A stretch of DNA of 64,000 nucleotides from Inia geoffrensis (Eukaryota > Chordata > Mammalia > Artiodactyla > Iniidae): assembly GCA_036417435.1 (NCBI GenBank), contig CM070904.1, positions 20,318,835 to 20,382,834 on the forward strand, in the 5' to 3' direction. Shown here one piece after another: positions 22,901 to 34,140 of this stretch. The position numbers were made by a program, and so were the translations under genes. Position 1 is the first letter of the stretch. Every line of letters begins with the position of its first letter. The notes under the pieces are model-generated. The model searched no databases. It was not told the DNA's origin and worked only from the letters and a program-made list of their open reading frames with translations.

Positions 22901-23645
22901 GAAAATTATTAGAGAAATGCAAATCAAAACTATGAGGTATTGCCTCATGCTGCTCAAAATGGCCATTATCAAAAAATCTAGAAACAGTAAATGCTGGAAA
23001 GGGTGTGGTGAAAAGGGAACCCTCTGGGGCTTCCCTGGTGGCGCAGTGGTTGGGAGTCCGCCTGCCGATGCAGGGGGCGTGGGTTCGTGCCCAGGTCTGG
23101 GAGGATCCCGCATGCCGTGGAGCGGCTGGGCCCATGGGCCGTGGCCGCTGGGCCTGTGCGTCCGGAGCCTGTACTCCACAGCGGGAGAGGCCACAGCAGT
23201 GAGAGGCCCGTGTACCGCAAAAAAAAAAAAAAAAAAGGGGAACCCTCCTGCACTGCTGGTGGGAATGTAAATTGATACAACCACTATGGGAAACAGTATG
23301 GAGGTTCCTTAAAAGCCTAAAAATAGAGCTACCATATGACCCAGCAATCCCACTACTGGGCATATATGCTGAGAAAACCATAATTCAAAAAGAGACGTAC
23401 CACAATATTCATTGCAGCACTATTTACAATGGCGAGGACACGGAACCAACCTAAATGTCCATCGACAGATGAATGGATGAAGGTGTGGCACATATGTACA
23501 ATGGAATATTACTCAGCCATAAAAAGAAACAAGATTGAGTTATTTGTAGTGAGGTGGCTGGACCTAGAATTTGTCATATAGATTGAAGTAAGTCAGAAAG
23601 AGAAAAACAAACACCGTATACTAACACATATATATGGAATCTTAA
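19964..23645 (+). pseudogene. L1 ORF2p remnant (endonuclease/reverse transcriptase), broken
   Basis: ORF2p carries an APE-like endonuclease, a reverse transcriptase and a Cys-rich end. The endonuclease start 'LNVNGLN' and 'QETH' are seen at 19985-20085. The usual GDF catalytic motif reads GEF at about 20380 (Asp to Glu). 'SDHNAMRLEI' is at 20635. The RT block is at 21702-22079 with '[10 protein letters not shown]' and the catalytic FADD near its end. Later parts include 'CSWIGRINIVKM' (22375). Breaks: stop at 20447-20449, a frameshift before 20515, stops at 20770 and 21109, further shifts around 21300-21700 and after 22079, a deletion of several hundred bases at about 22910, and a SINE at 23026-23232. 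Not functional. Confidence 0.92.
23026..23232 (+). mobile_element. CHR-type SINE, short form, nested in L1 ORF2
   Basis: Complete copy with A and B boxes and poly(A), inserted in sense. Target duplication 'aaaagggaaccctc' at 23011-23024 and 23233-23247 (one extra G in the right copy). L1 sequence continues directly on both sides. Confidence 0.97.
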
Positions 23646-24011
23646 AAAAAGAAAAATGGTACTGATGAAGCTAGTTGCAGGGCAGGAATAAAGAGGTAGA
23701 CACAGAGAAAGGACTTGAGGACCTGGGGTGGAAGGGTGAAGCCGAGGTGAAATGAGAGTAGCACTGACATATATACACTATCGAATGTAAAATAGTTAGC
23801 TGGTGGGAAGCAGCTGCACAGCACAGGGAGATCAGCTCGGTGCTTTGGGATGACCTAGAGGGGTCGGGTAGGGAGGACTGGAGGGAGGCTCAAGAGGGAG
23901 GGGATATGCGGACATGTGTATGCATATGGCTGATTCGCTTTGTTGTGCAACAGAAACTAACACAGTATTGTGAAGCAATTATATTCCAATAAAGATCTAT
24001 TTTAAAAAAAG

Positions 24012-24412
24012 AAAAAACAAATACTGTATGCTAACACATATATATGGAATCTAAATAAAAAATGGTTCTGAAGAACCTAGGAGCAAGACAGGAATAAAGA
24101 TGCAGACATAGAGAATGGACTTGAGGACACGGGAAGGGGGAAGGGTAAGCTGGGACGAACTGAAGAGTGGCATGGACATATACACAATACCAAAAGTAAA
24201 ATAGCTAGCTAGTGGGAAGCAGCCGCATAGCACAGGGAGATCAGCTCGGTGCTTTGTGACCTCCTAGATGGGTGGGAAAGGGAGGGTGGGAGGGAGATGC
24301 AAGAGGGAGGGGATATGGGGACACATGTATATGTATAGCTGATTCACTTTGTTATAAAGCAGAAACTAACAATGTAAAGCAATCATACTCCAATAAAGAT
24401 GTTAAAAAAAAA
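24012..24412 (+). mobile_element. Second, tandem copy of the L1 3' end
   Basis: Repeats the sequence of 23603-24011 from the last 40 or so bases of ORF2 ('aacacatatatatggaatct') through 'gcatagcacagggagatcag' to a second 'caataaagat' and poly(A). The two copies differ at many positions (for example GTATGCTAAC against GTATACTAAC). Two polyadenylation signals result, near 23989 and 24392. Confidence 0.92.
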
Positions 24413-24440
24413 AAACAAAAAACCTGTTCCAAAGTGGTTG

Positions 24441-24484
24441 GGGAAGAGAAGGAAGGAAGGAAGGAAGGGAGAGAGGGAGGGAGA
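24441..24484. repeat. (GGAA)n tetranucleotide repeat
   Basis: Five or six GGAA units, then GGGA/GAGA. GGAA arrays are ETS-type binding substrates in principle; no evidence of use here. Confidence 0.9.
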
Positions 24485-24539
24485 CCCGAGACTACAATGC
24501 TGTCTAGCCCTAGAGGAGGAAGGCTGAGGTGCCCTCACT

Positions 24540-24775
24540 GACAGCCAAACCAACTACCAGATAAGGAGGTGAGGCCATCTTGGACCCTCCAGCTCCAGGC
24601 AAGTCTTCAGATGACCACAGCCCTATAAATGATCTCAGTTGAGATCAACAGAAAGCACATACAGTTTGCCAACCCACAGAATCATGAGAACAAAGATAAG
24701 CCATTGTTGTTTTAAGTAACCAAGTATTAGAGTGGCTTGGCAGTGGTTAGGCAGCAACAAATAAATACAATATCT
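24540..24775 (+). mobile_element. MaLR MLT1-type LTR, 3' part
   Basis: 'gaggccatcttggaccctcc', 'agtcttcagatgaccacagc', 'aacccacagaatcatgagaa', 'ttgttgttttaagtaaccaa' and 'ggttaggcagcaacaaataa' follow the 3' half of an MLT1 LTR. The 5' half is missing. Confidence 0.8.
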
Positions 24776-25264
24776 CTCCATTATTCTGGGTCATCATTCA
24801 TGTTCTTCAGTAAAGTGTCATAAAAATAGCCCTTGGACATCCCCTTTAAATCCTAGGTATTTACATTTTTTGTTGCTCTTGACATTAAATCATTTTTGCT
24901 AATTACATTTTCTAATTGGTTATAGGTACATAGAAAAAAACTATTGATTAATAAACTTTGAACTTCTCTTTAGCCATTTTCCTGAGCCCGCTTGCTAGTT
25001 CCAAATATGCTTATTTCATTCTGTTTTCGAGATAGAAATAGCAAGATCTTTGGCTCCTTCTTTCCAGTATTTCTTTCTTTCTCTGGTCATATTGCCTTGG
25101 CTAGAAGAGCAAACTGAAAGTGGGAACTTTTGTTCCTTAATTCAGAGGAGTTAGTTGTCATTTTTCACCAGTGAGTCTGAGATCGTCTCGTCTCTTTGTA
25201 CCTACCAATTACCAAACTGAGGAAATTTCTATATATTCCTGGATCCCTACTGTGCTTTAAAATG
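24776..25264. other. Unique AT-rich sequence
   Basis: Nothing recognised. Confidence 0.45.
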
Positions 25265-25925
25265 TCTTATTTTTGATTAAAAAAATAAACTGACCAAAAA
25301 GTACATAAAGTAACAAACATTGATGTACCTACCACCTATATTTAACAGAGTCAATCTGGCCATATTTGCTTCAATTAATCTTTCCTTTTAAAAAATAAAT
25401 AAAACGTTATAGATACCATTATTGCCCCATTAGCCACTATCCTGTAGTAGGGAAGCATCCTTACTGTGCATAAATTATACTTTTACTACGTATGTATGTA
25501 CTAAGAATGATATATAGTACTGTTTAGTGTGCATGTTTAAAAGTTCATATACATGGCATCATGCTTTCTGTATTCAGTTTTGACTTTTGTTATTCACTTT
25601 ACATGACTGCCATCTTTTTTCCACTTAACACTACAGCATCAAGATTTATCCACGTTGATAAAAGGAGTCCTCATTCATTTTAAATATTTTAAGAATCCTA
25701 TTAAATGTATTTTATGACAGTTTATCTACCCGATTACCAAAAAATAGATATTTTTTCCAATGTTTTGCCATTCACATTATAAACGATGCTGCTATGAACG
25801 TTCTTGTTCATGCAGCCTTCTAAACAAAAGCAGAAAAGTTTCTCTCTCATACAGAGAACTCATTGGGTCATAGATTATGCACATGTTCAATTTACCAGGC
25901 AGTATTAAATTGCCCTCCAAAAACA
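25265..25925 (-). mobile_element. Old L1M 3' fragment
   Basis: Reverse old L1: 'acatggcatcatgctttctg', 'ttatccacgttgataaaagg', 'attataaacgatgctgctatg' followed by 'gaacgttcttg', 'actcattgggtcata' and 'ggcagtattaaattgccctcc'. Strongly diverged. Confidence 0.75.
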
Positions 25926-25989
25926 GTTATACTGTAGCAATGAACGCTCCCATAAGCAACATTAAAATCTTTGCTTTCCTCTGGCTTTT

Positions 25990-26154
25990 TCACCATGTGA
26001 TAGAGCAATCTAACTTCTGGGTATACAGCCAAATGAAAGGAGATCCTTATCTTGAAGAAATACCTACACTCCCATGTTTACTGCGGCGTTATTCACAACA
26101 GCCAAGACATGGAAACAACTTAATATCCATTGATGGGTGAATAGATTAACCAAG

Positions 26155-26230
<76 letters not shown>

Positions 26231-26752
26231 CTCCAATGGCATATTATTCACCCATAAAAAAAGAAGGCAATTCAGCCATTTGTGACAACATGGATGTACC
26301 TTGAGGGCATTACGCTAAATGAAATAAGTCAGAGAAAGACTGTATGATTCCACTTGTATGTGGAATCTATAAAAGCCAAACTCATAGAAGCAGAGAGTAC
26401 AATGATGGTTGCCACAGCTTGGTGGGTGGGGAAAATGGGGAGATGTTGGTCAGAGGGTACGAGCTTCCAGTTATGAGTAAGTTCTGGGCATCTAATATAC
26501 AGCATTATTAACTAAAAGTTAATAATGATGTATTGTATACTTGCAAGTTGCTACATTATGTAAGGTGATGAAGGTGATGAAGGTGTTAAGTAACTTTATT
26601 GTGGTAATAATTTTGTAATAAATACATGTATCGAATCATACCATTGTGGTAATCATTTTGTAACATATACATGTATTGAATCATCCCATTGTATACCTTA
26701 AACTTACACTGTGTTATATGTTAATTTTATTTCAATAAAGCTGGAGGTGGGG
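25990..26752 (+). mobile_element. Old L1M 3' fragment
   Basis: 'cttctgggtatacagccaaa', 'actcccatgtttactgcggc', 'gttattcacaacagccaaga', 'aaatgaaataagtcagagaa', 'gtatgattccacttgtatgt' and the end 'ttcaataaagctgg'. A (TA)n array has expanded inside it at 26158-26226 and a 45-base tandem duplication lies at 26600-26690. Confidence 0.88.
26158..26226. repeat. (TA)n microsatellite, about 34 units
   Basis: Uninterrupted AT alternation of 69 bases inside an old L1. Self-complementary and likely unstable in length. Confidence 0.97.
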
Positions 26753-28171
26753 GAGGAAAAGAAATGCTTGCTTATTTTTGTAAATGGATTAGATAGTCTC
26801 CTGAGAAGTTGGATTGAAGGCAGTGTTTCTTCTCTACCTGACTACCATTTTCTTTATACGTTTACTCGGGGTTCTTCCTATAGGAAGGAACCACATTTGA
26901 CAAGAAAATGCTAGGCTAGGAATTAACCTTTCTGAGTCTTGAGTCCTCCCTCTTTTCTGAGGATTTTTAAGTTTTTTTCAATTTTGCATCACCTCCCCAA
27001 CCTCCTTTAAATATTTCCTATTTTTTATTTATAATTTTTAAATCTTCCTTATTAAAATGTTTTTTTTTCCCTAATTGCTCCCATTCTCCCATGAAATTGT
27101 AGTACCACAGATATACTGTGTATCTATTTATGTACTCTGGCCCTTTAGGGGGTCATGACCCATTCTAATTTCTAAATTTTTTGTCCAAGAAGCAATTTGT
27201 GTCCCTGTTGAGAGCGTTCCTCTCTAAAGATATAAAATACTTTCAGGATTCTCAATTTCTTTTCTGGGGGGAAAGTCAACTTGATTCTCTTACATAATCA
27301 GCAAGACTTGGGACTCTTTTGTCCAAGAGAAGGTAGCCATAGTGACAGTGAGTTCTGAATTATTTCACTAGGTGCACATGCATTTGATGAAGCACCTTAT
27401 GGGAAAAGTAGAAAAGAAAAAAAAAAAAAAAAAGGATGATTGGGCAAAGTCAGCAGCTGCAAACCCCAAAGGACAATAAATCAGTCATGTAATGTAAAGG
27501 AGGGAAACTGGCCCTGGGGGAACTGTGCCCACCTGAGTAGCACATATCTTGTCCAAAAAGGGCAGCTGCCGCTCAACTGTAGCCAAAACCACCATGTAGG
27601 AATGAAGGTCCATTTTACCAAACCCTTTGATTTTTCAAGAGAAGCCAAAAAATTCAGAGATTTATGTAAAATCTCTCCATTTTTAAATATTGCTTAGATT
27701 TTAAAAATATATTTCACAAGCCAAATAAAATTTATCTCTGGGTAGTGTGCAGCCTATAAGCTACAGACCTGCAAATTTTGACTACAGGCGTTCTCACAAA
27801 CCTCCCTTCTCCTCTAAAATTTGATAATTATTTTAAAAATTGTTAATGATTGTAAAACTCCAATAAGATTGTAATCTTAAACACTAATGCGAAAAACTAA
27901 CAACAGCAATGCGGGGGACGGTGTGGAGATAATTTCCCACCGCCTGCCTGTGAAAATAGAAGAAATCCAAACGTTCTATTCAAAGGTAATTTATTCTCCT
28001 TTTACGTGAAGTCAAAATGTGGAAGCAGTTATCTTAAGTTATAGAATAAGTTCTGAGAGCATAAAGGTTTTCCCTCCTTACTTTAAAATTAAAATGTTAT
28101 TTGGGTTACTGAATAATTTTTAGATATTCATGTATGCCATTACAGCACGAGATTTAAAAGTCTTTTCTTCA
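26753..28171. other. Mostly unique AT-rich sequence
   Basis: Poly(A) at 27418-27433. The part around 27690-27790 ('gcctataagctacagacctg') may be the tail of a very old element. No gene recognised. Confidence 0.45.
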
Positions 28172-28504
28172 GGGCTTCCATGGTGGCGCAGCGGTTAAGA
28201 ATCCGCCTGCCAATGCAGGGGACACGGGTTTGAGCCCTGGTCTGGGAAGATGCCACATGCCATGGGGCAACTAAGCCCATAAGCCACAACTACTGAACCT
28301 GCGCCCTAGAGTCCGCGAGCCACAGCTACTGAAGCCCCCACACCTAGAGCCCGTGCTCTGCAACAAGAGGAGCCACCGCAATGAGAAGCCTGCGCACCGC
28401 AACAAAGAGTAAACCCTCTAGCCACAACTAGAGAAAGCCCGCATGCAGCAACAAAGACCCAATGCCGCCAAAAAATAAATTAAATTTAATTAATTAATTT
28501 AAAA
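28172..28504 (+). mobile_element. CHR-type SINE, long form
   Basis: Full-length: 'gggcttccatggtggcgcag', B box 'ggtttgagccc', 'gcaacaagaggagccaccgc', 'caacaaagacccaatgccgc', TTAAT-rich tail. Imperfect 16-base duplication at 28156-28171 and 28505-28520 (14 of 16 match). Confidence 0.96.
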
Positions 28505-28520
28505 AAAGGTCTTTCCTTCA

Positions 28521-29000
28521 AAGATATTTGTATACATTTCCTTAATTTAATAGATTCTCCAAGGTATGTGAGTATATACTTCTGGTAAGCATTTGGTTTC
28601 CTTTATGTTTTTTCTCCTTTGCTAGTTTTAATATTTCTGTCTCACCCACACACAAAAAATATTAAGGTCATGTGGATATTTTGATAGGTCACACTGATTA
28701 AATTACCTAAATTATGACCACATCTATAGCTCCTATTTTGCTGTGTAGAAGGTTTCTGTGGGGTTTAGCGTATCTTGATAGATTTTGGAAATTCACATAC
28801 AAGGTTTCTATATCTGGTTCTGTTACTAACTACCTACATATCTTCAACAAATTAACTAAAATCTCTAGTGCTCCGTTTCCCCATCCCACGTATAAAGGAA
28901 AATAAATAATCTCCAAGGTCCCTTTTGGCGCTAAAATATGTTGACCTGTAAAGCAATTTACGTAAATTAAAACCTTTGGTTTTTAAATTCTTTGCATCTC
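28521..29000. other. Unique AT-rich sequence
   Basis: No gene or repeat recognised. Confidence 0.45.
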
Positions 29001-30830
29001 TTATTTTTCAGCTTTATTGAGATACAATTCATATATCATAATACTGACCCATTTAAAGTGTACACTCAGTGGTTTTTAGTAAATTCACAGAATTGAGCAA
29101 TTATCACCACAACCAAATTTTAGAAAACCTTCAACATTCCAGAAAGAAACCCCATAGACATTAGTGGTAACTCCCGATGCCCTCTCCCCTGCCTGGTTGC
29201 AGATAACGACTAAGTCTACATTCTGTCTCCATGCATTTGTTTATTCTGGACATTTCACGTAAGTGGAACCACGATGAATGGTCTTTGTGACTGACTTCTT
29301 TCACTTAGCGTAATGTTTTTGAGAATCACTCGTTTTATTGCATGTATCTGTACTTCATCCCTTTTTATGGTTGAATAATAGTCCACTGTATGAATTGCCA
29401 TATTTTGTTAATCTATTTATCCGTTATTGGACATTTGGATTGTTTCCACATTTTTGCTACGAACATTCATGAACAATTTTCATATGGATATATGTTTTCA
29501 TTTCTCTTGGAAATATACCTAAAAGTAGAATTGTTGGGTTAAATGGAAACTCTTAGTTTAGTATTTTGAGAAACTGCCAAACTGTTTTCCAAAGTGGCTG
29601 TACCATTGTACATTCTCACCAGCAATGTATCAGAGTTCCAATTTCTCCACACCTCTGCCTACATTTGTTATGGTTCATCTTTCTTATTATAGTCACTCTA
29701 TTGGTGTGAAGTGCTCTCTCTTTGTAGTTTTGATTTCCATTTCCCTAATGACCAATAATGTTTAGCATCTTTTCATGAGCTTATTGGCCATTTGTGTATC
29801 TTGTTTGGAGAAACATCTATTCAGACATTTGCCCAGTTTTTATTGGATGATTTGTCATTTTATTGTTCAGTTGTAAGAGTTCTTTCTTTATTCTGGTTAT
29901 ACTCCCTTGTCAGATACACTATTTGCAAATATTTTCTCCCATTTGGGGGGTTATCTTTTTACTTTCATGCTAATGTCCTTTGATCTCCAAATATGTTTAA
30001 CTTTACTGAAGTTCAAGTTATCTATTTTTTGTTTTGTTGCTAATGCTTTTGGTGTCATTTCTAAGAAACTATTGCCTACTCCAAAGCTGTGAAGATTTAC
30101 TCCTATTACAGATGTTTTATAATTTTAGATTTTACCTTCAGGTATATGAGTTATTTTGAGTTAACTTTTGTGTATGATATGAGGTAGAGGTCCAAATTCA
30201 TTCTTTTCCATGTAGATAGCCAACTGCTCTAGTCTTGTTTATTGAAAAGGCTGTTCTTTCCCCCAAGGAATTGTCTTGGTACCCTTGTCAAAAATCAATT
30301 GACCATAAGTGTGACAGTTTATTTCTATGCTTTCAATTCTATTCACTTGACATTTATGTCTAACCTCATGTCAGAACCACATTATCTTGATTAATATAGC
30401 TTTGTAGTAGGTTCTGAATTGGGAGTGTGAGTCTTCTAACTTAGTTTTCATTTTCTAGATGGTGTTGGCTATTTTCCATATAACTATACCTTGTATTTCC
30501 ATAGGAATTTTAGCATCAGCTTATAAATTTCTTCAAAAAGCCAGCTGGGGTTTTGATAGGGATTGCACTGAGTCTGTAGATCAATCTGGGGATCTATTTC
30601 CATCCTAAAAATGTCTTCTGATCCAGGAAAATAGGATGTCTTTCTATTTATTTAGATCTTTGAAATTTCTTTCAGCAATGCTTTGCAGGTTTTGGTGTAT
30701 AAGCCTTGCAATTTGTTTGCTAAATTTATTCCTAGATGTCATATTCTTTTGGTTGACATTATACATGAGACTGTTTTCCTAATTACAATTTTGGATTGTT
30801 CATTGCACTGTATCCCTTTTAAGCTTCAAG
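29001..30830 (-). mobile_element. Old L1M, 3'UTR plus 3' half of ORF2
   Basis: About 1.8 kb of reverse L1: 'cagctttattgagatacaat' (3' end), 'actgttttccaaagtggctg' (29582), 'gtttgattttcattt'-like stretches such as 'agttttgatttccatttccc', 'tattgaaaaggctgttcttt' (30242), 'ttgatagggattgcactgag' (30554), to 'ttttggattgttcattgcac' (30789). ORF2 is thus represented backwards up to about the middle of its RT-downstream part. Frames are destroyed; a 78-codon opening at 30683-30919 is chance. Confidence 0.93.
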
Positions 30831-31222
30831 ATGAAAAACTAGGTCATACTTCATTCATTCTAACTTGTTTGGGTGTTGTTTTAAATGATGTAGTCATTTT
30901 TTATTTTAGTTCTAAGTAATATATTTGTATCTTCAACTTTTATTTTTTCATTTTATTTTAAGTTGTGAAAAGATTCATAAGAATTGTATAGAAAATGTTT
31001 GAAGTTAAGCTGGACGCCTAGACTAGTCAATTACATCACTTAGAATAAATGGCAATAGACTCAATCATTTTCTACTAGCACACATTGAATGCTTATGGAA
31101 TGCACAGCACTGACACTGTCTTAGTCCCACATTTGCTAAATACACATTTTCCCCCATCTAACAAGCAAACTGCATTTAACTCCCATAACCTCAGAAAAAC
31201 AGTTGTTAAGAAACTAACGCAT
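30831..31222. other. Unique sequence
   Basis: No gene or clear repeat. Confidence 0.4.
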
Positions 31223-31431
31223 GGGCTTCCCTGGTGGCGCAGTGGTTGAGAGTCCGCCTGCTGATGAAGGGGACACGGGTTCGTGCCCCGGTCCAGGAAG
31301 ATCCCACATGCTGCGGAGCGGCTAGGCCTGTGAGCCAGGGCCGCTGAGCCTGTGCGTCCGGAGCCTGTGCTCCGCAATGGGAGAGGCCACAACAGTGAGA
31401 GGCCTGCACACCACAAAAAAAAAAAAAAAAA
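31223..31431 (+). mobile_element. CHR-type SINE, short form
   Basis: Complete short-form copy with poly(A). Flanks 'aagaaactaacgca' (31208) and 'aagaaacacata' (31431) are a degraded target duplication. Confidence 0.95.
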
Positions 31432-32589
31432 AGAAACACATAAATAAATACCCTCATCATTTCCAGCTTACTGTTTTAAATATTTGTATTCTTCCCATTG
31501 AAGAAAGCATTTCCTCTGACTGCCAAAAGAAAAACAAATTGTACCATGAAGCTGAATTTCAGCTTTACTTTGGATGACTCCATTCAAACCTTTCCAAAGC
31601 TGCCACTGTACCACTGCCTTTTAAAATTACGCTTACATTGTTGAAGGTATAAAATGTAATTTTACATCTTGGAGGAAAAATAAGATAAATTCTGATTACT
31701 ATGTCCTTTCCTGGCAAATATAACATGCATTCAGATGGAAAGAGCCACATAAGGTCAGTGGCTCTTGAAAACTTTGAGGATCAGTGGAAGTTAAATACAC
31801 AACACCCTGGAAAAATACAAACATACATTTTTGTGCACAATTTTAAGGATTTATGCCTACTCTTCAGCCCAGCCATGGATAAACAGACCTCAAAGTAAGA
31901 ATTTCCCATTAAATAATAGCTGAGAAATATACATAACGGTTGCAGATTTATATATTCCCTGTTTATACTGTTTATCTATAAACAAGATAAACACCTCTAT
32001 GAACCAGAAATTGAGCTCAGAGAAGGAACAGAGTACCAAAGTCCCGGGCCTACTGAGTTCTGGGAGTAGAGGTGCACAAAAATGAGAAGGAGTTTTACAC
32101 CTAATATGTATTAGGTATTAAAAGGTTTCCATAAAGTTTGAAGCCACAGCAACCTACCTTCAGGAAAAAAGGATTCCTCAAACTTCAAAGAAGATTGATA
32201 CAAACTAATGCTACCCAAGGCTACAGATAACAAAAGATGCTGATCTGCACAGTAGAAGGAAAGGTTGTCCCAAAGATAGGACTTGAACCAAGTCACATGC
32301 TAACCCAGCTTTATCAGATGTGCCCAATTTTATATTGCAGGAGGGATGCAGGAAGTCACTCATATAAAATCCTGTTCTCAACTGGGTGTCTGGTAAGCCT
32401 TCTGGAGGCATCCACAAATCCTCTAGATGGAGAGGAGTATGCAGAGTAAAGGGGGAAAAACCCACATTCAAGATGAAATAGAAAACGTAAAGTATATAAA
32501 AACTAATACTAAGTAGAGAACCAAAATTTTAAAATAAGGAGAATTCACTGACAAATAAAAACAATGAAACAAACTAAAATTGACAACAA
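31432..32589. other. Unique sequence
   Basis: No gene recognised. The last 150 bases (A-rich, 32440-32589) might belong to the old ORF1-like L1 relic continued at 34900. Confidence 0.4.
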
Positions 32590-32714
32590 AAAGAAGACAC
32601 ACAAATATGGCCAACAAGTACATAAAAAGGTGCTAAACATCACTAATTATCAGAAAAATGCAAATCAAAACCACAATGAGATATCACCTCATACCTGTTA
32701 GAATAGCTATCATC
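32590..32714 (+). mobile_element. Old L1 fragment, left part of a split copy
   Basis: 'gctaaacatcactaattatc', 'aaaatgcaaatcaaaaccac', 'tcacctcatacctgttagaa' are L1 ORF2 C-terminal sequence. It stops at 'agctatcatc' and resumes at 34141, interrupted by a younger L1. Confidence 0.8.
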
Positions 32715-34099
32715 TGCACTTATGGCCAATTCATCTATGACAAAGGAGGCAAGAATATACAATGGATAAAAGACAGTCTCTTCAATAAGCTGTGAAAAGC
32801 GGACTGCTACATGTAAAAGAATGAAATTAGAACATTCTCTAACACCGTGTACAAAAATAAACTAAAAATGGATTAAAGACCTAAATGTAAGACAGGATAC
32901 TATAATCCTAAATGAAAACATAGGCAGGACACTCTGACATAAATCACAGGAATATTTTTTTTTTTTGACCCATCTCCTAAAGCAAAGGAAATAAAAGCAA
33001 AAGTAAACAAATGGGACCAAATTAAACTTAAAAGCTTTTGAGCAGGAAACCATCAAAATGAAAAGACAACCTACTGGATATGTGCAAATGATATGACTGA
33101 TAAGGGGTTAATATCCAACATATATAAATAGCTCATACAACTCAACATCAAAAAAACAAACAGCCCAATTAAAAAATGAGCAGAAGAACTGAATAGACAT
33201 TTTTCCAAAGAAGAAATGCAGATGGCCAATAGGCATATGAAAAGACGTTCAACATTGCTAATTATTAGGGAAAAGCAAATTAAAATCACAATGAGTTATC
33301 ACCTCATACCTGCCAGAATGGCTATCATCAAAAAGAACACATACAACAAATGTTGGTGAGGATGTGGAGAAAAGGGAACCCTCACATACTGATGGTGGGA
33401 ATGTAAATTGGTGCAGTCATTGTAGAAAACAGTATGGCAGTTTCTCAAAGAACTAAAAATAGAACTACCACATGACCCAGCAGTTTCACTCCTGGGTCTG
33501 TATCTGAAAAAAACAAAAACACTAATTTGAAAAGATACATGCACCCCAACGTTCATAGCAGCATTATTTACAATTGCCAAGATATAGAAGCAACCTAAGT
33601 GTCCATCAACAGATGAATGGATCAAGAAGATGTGGTATAGATATATAGAAGGGAACACTACTCAGACATAAAAAAACAATGAAATTTTGCCATCTGCAGC
33701 AACATGGATGTACTTGGAGGGCATTATGCTAAGTGAAATAAGTCAGAGAAAGAGAAATACTGTATGATATCACTTATATGAGGAATCTAAAACATAAACT
33801 AGTGAAAATAACAAAAAAGAAACAGGCTCACAGATCTGGAGAACTAGTTGTTCCCAGTAGGAAGAGGGAAGTGGGGGGGGAAGGCAATATAGGGGTAGGG
33901 GATTCAGAGGTACAGACAGTTAAGTATAAAATAAGCTACAGGTATGCACTGTACAACACAGGAAATAGAGCCAATATTTGATAATAACAATAAATGGAGT
34001 ATAACCTTTAAAAATTGCGAATTACTATAATATATTATATACCCGTAACATATATAATATTGTACAGCAACTACATTTCAACAAAAGAAAAAAAATAAA
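32715..34099 (+). mobile_element. Younger 5'-truncated L1 inserted in an older L1
   Basis: Starts in ORF2 ('cacttatggccaattcatct', equivalent to 22700 in the big L1) and runs through 'aaatgggaccaaattaaact', 'aaatgagcagaagaactgaa', 'gaacaccctcacat'-like text to the 3'UTR 'gcactgtacaacacaggaaa' and an A-rich end. It keeps the ORF2 segment that the big L1 has lost. Broken by several stops. Confidence 0.85.
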
Positions 34100-34140
34100 G
34101 TAGTTTCCCCTTACCCACCATCCCCCCCAAAAAACAATGG

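Larger units (their letters stand above)
17741..24412 (+). mobile_element. Nearly full-length L1 retrotransposon, inactive
   Basis: All L1 parts are present in order: a GC-rich 5'UTR with tandem monomers (17741-19016), ORF1 (19017-19905), a spacer of 58 bases, ORF2 (19964-23645) and a 3'UTR that occurs twice (to about 24000 and to 24412). A SINE of 207 bases is inside ORF2. Stops, frameshifts and an internal deletion make it unable to encode working proteins. The 5' edge starts 'gggcggcggtgtcaagatgg', typical of an L1 start with a YY1-like 'aagatggc'. Possible weak target duplication AAAACTTTTCAA at 17729-17740 against a similar sequence after the last poly(A). Confidence 0.95.
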
